Shown here: positions 1 through 4,245 of the stretch, one piece after another
How the letters are laid out: each line of letters starts with the position of its first letter
Position numbering within the stretch: position 1 is the stretch's first letter
Assembly (NCBI GenBank): GCA_009702645.1
Contig: WLHO01000058.1
Span: 1 to 5,035, forward strand
DNA: 5,035 bases
Direction of reading: 5' to 3'
From: Actinomycetota bacterium
Lineage (GTDB): Bacteria > Actinomycetota > Actinomycetes > Actinomycetales > Microbacteriaceae
Notes under the pieces: generated by a model
The model's database searches: none
Told to the model about the DNA's origin: nothing
Seen by the model: the letters and a program-made list of their open reading frames with translations, nothing else
Made by a program: the position numbers and the translations under genes

Positions 1-3
1 CAT
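1..3 (-). CDS. pnp: Start codon of the next gene, probably pnp (rest outside the window)
   Basis: The window begins with CAT on the plus strand, which is ATG on the minus strand. A strong ribosome binding site, AGGAGGG, lies 3 nt upstream of it. Only this one codon is inside the window, so the product cannot be read. The name rests on context: in Actinobacteria and most other bacteria rpsO is followed directly by pnp, which encodes polynucleotide phosphorylase, a 3'-to-5' exoribonuclease and RNA polymerase. The long structured spacer upstream fits what is known of pnp leaders. The gene identity is inference; the start signal is seen directly. Confidence 0.6.
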
Positions 4-6
4 GGT

Positions 7-13
7 CCCTCCT
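7..13 (-). promoter_or_regulatory. Strong Shine-Dalgarno site of the pnp-like gene
   Basis: The minus strand reads AGGAGGG, then ACC, then ATG. This is a near-perfect anti-16S match and the strongest ribosome binding site in the window. The 3-nt gap is short if the whole motif is counted, but the AGGAG core sits at a normal 5-nt distance. It supports a real gene starting at position 3. Confidence 0.8.
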
Positions 14-18
14 CTTTG

Positions 19-46
19 TTTATAAGCTCGTTCGTTTTTTACTCAA
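19..46 (-). promoter_or_regulatory. Weak candidate promoter upstream of pnp
   Basis: On the minus strand TTGAGT (46-41) is followed after 16 nt by TATAAA (24-19), a plausible -35/-10 pair in an AT-rich stretch. The expected start point, near position 12, would fall inside the Shine-Dalgarno site and leave almost no leader, which argues against it. The -35 element also lies within the dyad at 33-61. Pnp-specific promoters after rpsO are known in other bacteria, but this one is only a possibility. Confidence 0.2.
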
Positions 47-61
47 CTGTTGAGAAAAACG
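33..61 (-). repeat. Imperfect dyad around CTCAACTGTTGAG, just upstream of the pnp ribosome binding site
   Basis: Positions 42-54 form a perfect 6-1-6 palindrome, CTCAAC-T-GTTGAG. Outside it, CGTTTTT (33-39) is the exact complement of AAAAACG (55-61), leaving TA at 40-41 unpaired. As minus-strand RNA this gives a stem of about 11 pairs with a 2-nt bulge and a 5-nt loop, ending about 20 nt before the Shine-Dalgarno site. It would also fold on the plus strand. It could be an mRNA stem-loop or a binding site for a dimeric regulator. The symmetry is seen directly; the role is not known. Confidence 0.5.
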
Positions 62-96
62 CGCAAGGGCGAGGATGAGGCGAGAGATTTTTTGCC

Positions 97-109
97 GCTA
101 AGACTTAGC
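97..109 (-). repeat. Perfect 13-base palindrome GCTAAGACTTAGC in the pnp leader
   Basis: This is a perfect 6-1-6 inverted repeat (GCTAAG, A, CTTAGC) with the same geometry as the palindrome at 42-54 but a different sequence. As RNA it makes a 5-bp stem with a 3-nt loop. On the minus strand it comes directly after the long hairpin at 112-174 and is followed by GGCAAAAAA rather than a U-run, so it does not look like a terminator. Confidence 0.4.
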
Positions 110-111
110 TG

Positions 112-174
112 CTGCCTGGTCGTCAGTAGAAAAACTTGGGGAAATTCCCAAGATCCACCACCGAGGACCAGCAA
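112..174 (-). ncRNA. Long hairpin in the rpsO-pnp spacer, candidate RNase III site or pnp leader element
   Basis: Minus-strand bases 171-147 pair with 116-140 in one unbroken register (coordinates always sum to 287), closing on the six-base loop AAUUUC at 146-141. Of 25 positions, 22 pair. The mismatches are 165/122, 157/130 and 153/134, all single and symmetric. Four pairs (162/125, 159/128, 156/131, 155/132) are G-U on the minus strand and would be A-C mismatches on the plus strand, so the fold suits the rpsO-pnp transcript. With G115 bulged, 172-174 can add pairs to 114-112. In E. coli and Streptomyces a hairpin between rpsO and pnp is cut by RNase III, and in E. coli this underlies PNPase autoregulation. 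A similar role here is inference. Confidence 0.65.
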
Positions 175-213
175 ACCTATCCTCATCGCTCAGTAATGAG
201 CCTAACAGGGTAA

Positions 214-245
214 GGCAAATAAGCCTAGGAAACTAGGCGAATAAG
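214..245. repeat. Short direct repeat GGCrAATAAG
   Basis: GGCAAATAAG (214-223) recurs as GGCGAATAAG (236-245), 22 bp apart with one mismatch. The copies flank and partly overlap the stem-loop at 223-238. No function is recognised. Confidence 0.3.
223..238 (-). terminator. Stem-loop after rpsO, weak terminator or 3'-end stabiliser
   Basis: GCCTAG pairs perfectly with CTAGGC around the four-base loop TTTC on the minus strand, 19 nt after the rpsO stop codon. TTATTT follows, an interrupted and short U-tract. Six base pairs with a poor tail would probably give partial termination at best, which would allow some read-through from rpsO into pnp. It could instead protect the 3' end of a processed rpsO mRNA. 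Confidence 0.4.
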
Positions 246-257
246 GTGATTTTTGCT

Positions 258-527
258 TTAGCGGCGGATGCCGAGGCGCTCAATAAGCGCACGGTAGCGG
301 TTGATGTCTACCTTCTGAAGGTATCCAAGCAAACGACGACGCTGACCAACCATTAGCAGTAGACCACGACGTGAGTGGTGATCGTGCTTGTGCTCTTTTA
401 GGTGCTCGGTTAGGTCCTTGATGCGCTGAGACAAAACTGCAACCTGAACCTCAGGAGAACCGGTGTCACCTGGGTGAGTTGCGTACTGAGCGATGATGTC
501 GTTTTTTACTTTTGCTTCTAGTGACAC
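258..527 (-). CDS. rpsO: 30S ribosomal protein S15 (uS15)
   Basis: The product is an 89-residue uS15, exactly the usual family length. It binds 16S rRNA in the central domain early in 30S assembly and contributes to an intersubunit bridge. Family signatures are clear: TGSPEVQ at residues 22-28, the [10 protein letters not shown] helix-turn region at 48-57, the basic run [10 protein letters not shown] at 61-70, and the ending LGIRR. The start is GTG (527-525) with AGGA 7 nt upstream, and the next residues SLEAKVK agree with the family N-terminus. The gene stands 124 nt after the DUF805 gene and 254 nt before the pnp-like gene, so it may be transcribed separately from the genes upstream. Identification is certain. 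Confidence 0.99.
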   Translation of the reverse strand: MSLEAKVKNDIIAQYATHPGDTGSPEVQVAVLSQRIKDLTEHLKEHKHDHHSRRGLLLMVGQRRRLLGYLQKVDINRYRALIERLGIRR

Positions 528-651
528 TTTGTATTCCTTCGATTCGCTGCGCGGCGCAAAAACATTTTGTTTCTTGCTCTATGGATCCGCGGCCGATACA
601 CGGCAACTTTGAAAGCTTACCTCAGCTTCGGTCTAAAGCGCCAGCCCCGAA
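528..651 (-). other. 124-nt leader or intergenic region before rpsO
   Basis: This is the second largest gap in an otherwise tightly packed window. On the minus strand it holds small stems: AAGCT/AGCTT (628-624 with 617-613), GCCG/CGGC around TGTAT (604-592), and the near-palindrome TGCGCCGCGCA (558-548) close to the ribosome binding site. No stem-loop with a U-tract is present, so I see no intrinsic terminator for the DUF805 gene. No convincing -35/-10 pair was found. In several bacterial phyla S15 represses its own synthesis through a structured leader, and this region has the room and position for one, but no known S15 leader fold was recognised. Confidence 0.35.
534..540 (-). promoter_or_regulatory. 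Shine-Dalgarno site fixing the GTG start of rpsO
   Basis: GAAGGAA on the minus strand places AGGA 7 nt before GTG. No ATG lies in frame nearby, so this motif and the exact S15 family length decide the start. Confidence 0.8.
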
Positions 652-1170
652 TTAGGCCTCGGGAGCGTACTTATTTCCCTGTTCGCGTGATTTAGAAGGA
701 AGTAGGCACAGAATCAGGATAAACACCTGGACTGCGAAAGCAATTAGCAAGGTAGGCACGAAGTAGGCAACCGATGTGGCCAAAACTTCAACCTCGGGTG
801 CAGAGGTGGATTCGAGGTACCCAACAACGCCAAGAATTCCCATCAGCAAAGGAACAACCGGCAATAGGTACAAAAACAGCCACTTTCCTGACCAGCCAGA
901 ATCCTGCATTCTCCTCGAGGTGACGCTAAGGGTAGGAATCAACAGAATAAGTGCAGAGATGCTGGTAAGTGGAGTTGGTTGATTAATTGCTTCAATCAGA
1001 TCGCCGGTTTCAACCGGTGGCCAAATTATTGACTCGATGGTGGATAAAACAATACCGATCAGGACTGTTGCTAGAACAAAGAACCAGTACTCGCGCCTGG
1101 GGGCGGTTCCTTTGAACTTTCTAAAGTTCACAAACACAGACTTCACTGCGTCCACAAAGCTGATTTTCAT
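652..1170 (-). CDS. DUF805 family membrane protein
   Basis: A 172-residue membrane protein of the DUF805 family, whose function is unknown. Hallmarks are an N-terminal amphipathic stretch followed by the aromatic and basic motif PRREYWFF (24-31), the central signature SRRMQDSGWSGKW (85-97, compare the common RRLHDxGxSGWW), and the ending LPSKSREQGNKYAPEA, where most members have NKYGP or NRFGP. Probable transmembrane segments lie at about 29-49, 68-83, 97-118 and 134-158. The ATG directly follows the ribF stop codon (TAA then ATG), with AGGA 6 nt upstream inside the last ribF codons, so translation is probably coupled to ribF. Family assignment is firm. The link to flavin synthesis is only by position, and nothing in the protein suggests a flavin role. 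Confidence 0.9.
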   Translation of the reverse strand: MKISFVDAVKSVFVNFRKFKGTAPRREYWFFVLATVLIGIVLSTIESIIWPPVETGDLIEAINQPTPLTSISALILLIPTLSVTSRRMQDSGWSGKWLFLYLLPVVPLLMGILGVVGYLESTSAPEVEVLATSVAYFVPTLLIAFAVQVFILILCLLPSKSREQGNKYAPEA

Positions 1171-2100
1171 TTACAGTCCTAACTGTTTTCTGACTATGTC
1201 TAAATCTAGATTGATTTGGCGAACAAGTGCCTCAACCCCGTCAAACTTAGCGGCGGGTCGCACAAAGTCAACAAACTCTAATGAAACTACCTTGTCGTAC
1301 AAATCCAGCTCAGTTTCATCCAAGACGTGTGATTCCACAAGCCTAGGTACAGCCTGAAAGGTTTCGTTGATGCCAACAGAATGGGCAGCCGGGTAGCGAA
1401 TACCGTCGGCAATTAGCCATCCGGCATAAACCCCGTCCAGCGGTAAATAACCTTCTGCATCTCTAGCGATGTTGGCTGTTGGAAATCCGATCTTGCGACC
1501 GATTTTGAGACCGTGTTCGACCATTCCACTCACCTCGTGAACTCGACCAAGCATCTTGTTCACAAGCTTCACGTTTCCTAGATCCAGCTGCTCACGAACC
1601 AGAGTGGTTGAAACCACTTCCCCATCAACTTGGACCCGCTTTACTTCGGATACCTCAAAACCATACTTATCGCCAAGTGCTTTGAGTGCTTCAAAGTTTC
1701 CCGAGCCTTGGTTGCCGAATCTAAATCCCTCGCCAACCAAAACCAGCTTGGCGTTTAGTCCTTCAACCAGAATCTGCTTCACAAACTGCTCAGGGGAAAG
1801 ATCTGCCAGCTCCTGGTTGAACTCCAACTGCAACATGGTTGCTACCCCGAACCCGGAAATCAAATCTGCTTTTTGACCAGGTCCAAGAATTGGCAACTTT
1901 GCTCGTTCTGGACGCAACAAGTGATCTGGGTGCCGATCGAATGTGACAACCGTTGGAACCAAATTCAAATTAGTTGCGGCATCCACAATCTCTGTGAAAA
2001 GAGCTTGGTGGCCCAAATGTATGCAGTCAAACTTACCTATCGTTACCGCGGTTGGTCCGTGGCCGCTAGGTATAGCTGAAAGAGAGGTAAGGGTTAGCAA
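1171..2100 (-). CDS. ribF: Bifunctional riboflavin kinase / FMN adenylyltransferase (FAD synthetase)
   Basis: RibF phosphorylates riboflavin to FMN and adenylates FMN to FAD in the cytoplasm. With the TTG start at 2100 the protein is 309 residues, normal for the family. The N-terminal nucleotidyltransferase domain (about 10-175) has VTIGKFDCIHLGH (19-31) with the HxGH-type motif, TFDRHP (53-58), VGEGFRFG (122-129) and STTLVR (164-169). The C-terminal kinase domain (about 183-305) has GRKIGFPTANI (201-211), DGVYAG (222-227) and VESHVLD (255-261) with the likely catalytic Glu256. The frame stays open to a further TTG at 2142, but that would overlap the upstream gene by 41 nt and add 14 unlikely residues. 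The 2100 start has AAGGA 8 nt upstream and follows the upstream stop by 1 nt. Residue 26 is Cys where RibF usually has Gly. Confidence 0.97.
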   Translation of the reverse strand: MLTLTSLSAIPSGHGPTAVTIGKFDCIHLGHQALFTEIVDAATNLNLVPTVVTFDRHPDHLLRPERAKLPILGPGQKADLISGFGVATMLQLEFNQELADLSPEQFVKQILVEGLNAKLVLVGEGFRFGNQGSGNFEALKALGDKYGFEVSEVKRVQVDGEVVSTTLVREQLDLGNVKLVNKMLGRVHEVSGMVEHGLKIGRKIGFPTANIARDAEGYLPLDGVYAGWLIADGIRYPAAHSVGINETFQAVPRLVESHVLDETELDLYDKVVSLEFVDFVRPAAKFDGVEALVRQINLDLDIVRKQLGL

Positions 2101-2101
2101 G

Positions 2102-2515
2102 TTAAGAATCCTTGTGCGATTTTCTAATCCAGAGCAGGCCAAGAATTGGAAGTACTAGCGGAATGTATCCGTAGCCCGATCCAAAACCAGACCACACACT
2201 AGGGTGTGCAAATAGCTCCGGTGCGAAGAAGGATAGAGATCCAACGGCAAGCACACCAACTAATTCAAAGATCACTGACCATAGCGCTACTTGACGCCAG
2301 CGCTTTCCAGCCTTCGCCAGAGAAACTGTTGCCAGAATGTAGACCAAAGCGCTGACCAAAGAAAGTGAGTAGGCAATAGGTGCTTCTTCAAACTTGGTCA
2401 GAATCTGAAAGCTTGCTCGTGCGGTAGACGAAACAGCAAACACCGCGTAGAACACGATTAGCAGGCGACCGACCCCAAGAGAGCGCTTAGGAGTTGAACC
2501 TGGTGCCTTAGACAT
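2102..2515 (-). CDS. Conserved-looking four-helix membrane protein, function unknown
   Basis: A 137-residue protein with a short basic N-terminus (SKAPGSTPKR) and about four hydrophobic segments at roughly 16-34, 44-66, 73-97 and 113-132. There is no clear signal peptide and no catalytic motif. Recognisable stretches such as ATKFEEAP-like ILTKFEEAP (38-46) and FGSGYGYIPLVLP (110-122) resemble uncharacterised actinobacterial membrane proteins I have seen described only as hypothetical. The ATG has just a poor AAAGAAAG upstream, about 15 nt away, so initiation may be weak or depend on the gene 33 nt upstream. The gene ends 1 nt before the ribF start and carries the ribF ribosome binding site. 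Size and topology match its neighbour at 2549-2914, so they may work as a pair; that is inference. Confidence 0.85.
   Translation of the reverse strand: MSKAPGSTPKRSLGVGRLLIVFYAVFAVSSTARASFQILTKFEEAPIAYSLSLVSALVYILATVSLAKAGKRWRQVALWSVIFELVGVLAVGSLSFFAPELFAHPSVWSGFGSGYGYIPLVLPILGLLWIRKSHKDS
2109..2113 (-). promoter_or_regulatory. Shine-Dalgarno site that decides the ribF TTG start
   Basis: AAGGA on the minus strand lies 8 nt before TTG (2100-2098), inside the last codons of the upstream membrane gene. It supports the shorter 309-residue RibF over a 323-residue form beginning at TTG 2142. Confidence 0.7.
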
Positions 2516-2548
2516 TCGTGTAAGCCGTGCTTTCTTTAGAAGTTTGAA

Positions 2549-2914
2549 CTAGTAACTGCCGGTCCAGATCTGATTCATGCGAACCAGCATTACGGCAACG
2601 GTCAATGCAGCTACACCGAGGATTACTGTTGACCAACGATTTCTTTCAACCAGTGCCCAGAATCCAGCTCCAACTGGAACCATGATTGCAACCAGTAGGT
2701 AGGCATAGAACTCAACAGTGTCGATGGCCGCTTCGGCTCCCCCGAGAACAATTACGGTCGTGTAAACAAACTGCGCGATTAGTCCAAGTAATACAACAGC
2801 CAGGGCGCCGACGCTCCAAAGGCTTGGAAGCTTGCCAATCAGGCCAAGTACGAGGCAGAACAATCCGGCAGCAACTGCAAACCAGAGCTGGGACAGATAA
2901 AGCGCTTCAATCAT
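2549..2914 (-). CDS. Small four-helix membrane protein, function unknown, coupled to truB
   Basis: A 121-residue, very hydrophobic protein with predicted transmembrane segments at about 8-28, 33-57, 67-87 and 94-110. The ends are short and it finishes VRMNQIWTGSY. No enzyme motif, cysteine pair or signal peptide is seen, and I do not recognise a named family. The ATG overlaps the truB stop by four bases (ATGA, 2914-2911), and AAGGGGAG lies 5 nt upstream, so translational coupling to truB is likely. The next gene, 33 nt on, also encodes a four-helix protein of similar size. Charged or polar residues within the helices are few (Glu67 and Tyr69-Tyr71 at the start of helix 3), so a transporter role has no direct support. 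Confidence 0.85.
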   Translation of the reverse strand: MIEALYLSQLWFAVAAGLFCLVLGLIGKLPSLWSVGALAVVLLGLIAQFVYTTVIVLGGAEAAIDTVEFYAYLLVAIMVPVGAGFWALVERNRWSTVILGVAALTVAVMLVRMNQIWTGSY

Positions 2915-3801
2915 TTTTGCTCCCCTTGAAAGACCACAACTGATTTTAAGCCAGAACCGGCAGGTTCCAGAACCGCCACCAGTTGCCCTGAGCCCGAAAG
3001 CCCAGCAATCAAGGAACTAGTGGTTGAAAGATCGGAAAGTCTTTTACCGTGAACCAAATCGGTGACCTGTGCATCACTTAACGAAACTGTGGGAAACAAG
3101 TCGCTAGCCGCTTTGGCAAGTGGAGTAAGTCTTAGATTCTCAAGATCAGTGATCGAATTGGCATCTGAAACATCAAAAGATCCAACCTTGGTTCTACGAA
3201 GAGCAGTGATGTGTCCACCAACGCCAAGCGCCGCACCTAGGTCTCTAGCAAGGGCTCGGATGTAGGTGCCGGATGAGCAATCCACCTTCACTTCTAGATC
3301 TAGGTATCCTTCATCGGATTTAGAACTAGATAAGAGTTCGAAGGCACCAACTGTAACTTCACGGGATTTGAGTTCAACCTCTTCCCCAGCTCGCACTAGG
3401 TCGTAAGCCCTTTTTCCATCGACTTTTATGGCACTTACCGAAGATGGGCGCTGCGAAATAACGCCGGTAAGTTTTGCCATTTCTTTTTCAATCATCTCTG
3501 GGCTCAATTGAGCTATGGCAGCTGGAGTTGCAGTTGTCAGAATCTCAGATTGTGAGTCATCAGAAACTGTGGATACACCGAGCCGAATTGTTGCCAGATA
3601 GGTTTTGTCTGCTCCCACTAGAAAGGTCAGCAGCTTGGTTCCTGACTCAATCCCCAGAACCAACAATCCGGTTGCTAGCGGGTCCAGTGTTCCTGCATGG
3701 CCAACTTTTTTAGTGCCGACTGCCTTTCGAACCTTTGCCACCACATCGTGACTGGTCCAGTCAGTGGGTTTGTCAATTAGAACTAGGCCAGGCTCGAGCA
3801 A
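2911..3801 (-). CDS. truB: tRNA pseudouridine(55) synthase TruB
   Basis: TruB isomerises uridine 55 in the T-loop of most tRNAs to pseudouridine and also acts as a tRNA chaperone. The 296 residues contain all family landmarks: GLVLIDKPTDWTSHD (5-19), GHAGTLDPLATG (34-45) with catalytic Asp40, KTYLA (66-70), the SAIKVDGKRAY segment (123-133), CSSGTYIRALARDLG (175-189) and GHITALRRTKVG (196-207). A C-terminal domain of about 65 residues follows, as usual in Actinobacteria. Small departures are QRPSS at 117-121, where QxPP is common, and Ser85 in place of the usual Gly in DxxGE. The start is TTG (3801-3799), 3 nt after the rbfA stop, with AGGA 7 nt upstream. The N-terminus so obtained matches the family, and there is no better ATG. 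Confidence 0.98.
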   Translation of the reverse strand: MLEPGLVLIDKPTDWTSHDVVAKVRKAVGTKKVGHAGTLDPLATGLLVLGIESGTKLLTFLVGADKTYLATIRLGVSTVSDDSQSEILTTATPAAIAQLSPEMIEKEMAKLTGVISQRPSSVSAIKVDGKRAYDLVRAGEEVELKSREVTVGAFELLSSSKSDEGYLDLEVKVDCSSGTYIRALARDLGAALGVGGHITALRRTKVGSFDVSDANSITDLENLRLTPLAKAASDLFPTVSLSDAQVTDLVHGKRLSDLSTTSSLIAGLSGSGQLVAVLEPAGSGLKSVVVFQGEQK

Positions 3802-3804
3802 AAA

Positions 3805-4242
3805 CTAGTCCTGGTCTTCGATTTGCTTTGGTTCTTTGTACGGGTTCGCATCTCCCGCAGGCTTTGCAACAGCTGCCAGTCTGGCAACTTCCTCATCGCG
3901 AGCACGAGCAGCAGCTAACAGATCATTCATGTGTGCAGCGTTTTCTGGAAGCTCGTCTGCGATGAACTCAAGCGTTGGCGTTAGGCGAATAGAGAGGTTG
4001 TGGCCAACTTCTCCCCTGATGCGACCGGTGTTGCGCTTGATGATCTCATTCGAGCGAACCCGATCCTCATCGGAACCAAATACGGTGTAGAAGATCTGGG
4101 CATGCTGTAGATCAGGAGTTACCTTTACCTCTGTAATAGTCACAAAACCAAGGTCTGGATCCTTAACCGCTTTTTCAAGCGCTTCGGCAACCAATACCTT
4201 GATTCGCTCGGCTAACTTACGAGCTCTTGCGACGTCAACCAT
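3805..4242 (-). CDS. rbfA: 30S ribosome-binding factor A
   Basis: RbfA is a KH-like RNA-binding protein that attaches to immature 30S subunits, assists 16S rRNA 5'-end maturation, and matters most in the cold. The 145 residues include the family N-terminus ARARKLAERIKVLVAEAL (5-22), the strand LGFVTITEVKVTPDLQHAQIFYT (31-53) and the LSIRLTPTLEFIADE segment (83-97). After about residue 120 there is a charged, proline-containing tail of some 25 residues that is probably disordered; such tails are common and vary between species. The ATG has AAGGG 8 nt upstream and starts 3 nt after the infB stop. The pairing of infB and rbfA is conserved widely across bacteria. Confidence 0.98.
   Translation of the reverse strand: MVDVARARKLAERIKVLVAEALEKAVKDPDLGFVTITEVKVTPDLQHAQIFYTVFGSDEDRVRSNEIIKRNTGRIRGEVGHNLSIRLTPTLEFIADELPENAAHMNDLLAAARARDEEVARLAAVAKPAGDANPYKEPKQIEDQD
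3809..3812 (-). promoter_or_regulatory. Shine-Dalgarno site for the TTG start of truB
   Basis: AGGA on the minus strand, within the last rbfA codons, stands 7 nt before TTG (3801-3799). It supports TTG as start, since the conserved motif GLVLIDKP begins only four residues later. Confidence 0.65.
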
Positions 4243-4245
4243 TTT

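Larger units (their letters stand above)
74..187 (-). other. Possible outer helix enclosing the pnp leader hairpins
   Basis: GATGAGG (minus strand, 187-181) is the exact complement of CCTCATC (minus strand, 80-74). A bulged alternative extends it by pairing GCG at 189-187 with CGC at 71-69. The helix would enclose the long hairpin and the 97-109 palindrome in one domain. Seven base pairs over about 100 nt could arise by chance, so this is weaker than the hairpin it encloses. Confidence 0.3.

Noticed and set aside
43..186. A 47-codon minus-strand frame, ATG at 186 to TGA at 45, in the rpsO-pnp spacer
   Set aside because: It has no Shine-Dalgarno site, resembles no known peptide, and coincides with the hairpin arms, whose pairing explains the sequence better. 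An upstream-ORF role is not excluded but lacks support.
583..596. Adjacent GGATCC, CCGCGG and GCGGCCG sites that look like a cloning polylinker
   Set aside because: The NotI site is incomplete (GCGGCCGA), no vector sequence surrounds it, and the reading context on both sides is native. It is a chance cluster of GC-rich hexamers.
2102..2142. A 41-bp overlap between ribF and the upstream membrane gene
   Set aside because: It disappears when ribF is started at TTG 2100, which has the better ribosome binding site and gives the normal protein length.
776..2158. Several plus-strand open frames opposite the DUF805 gene and ribF
   Set aside because: They overlap well-identified genes, have low-complexity Ser/Thr/Arg-rich translations and no family resemblance, and are antisense shadows.
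2516..2548. A 33-nt gap between the two membrane genes as a possible regulatory site
   Set aside because: It shows no dyad, no promoter-like pair and no U-tract, only a poor AAAGAAAG ribosome binding candidate.
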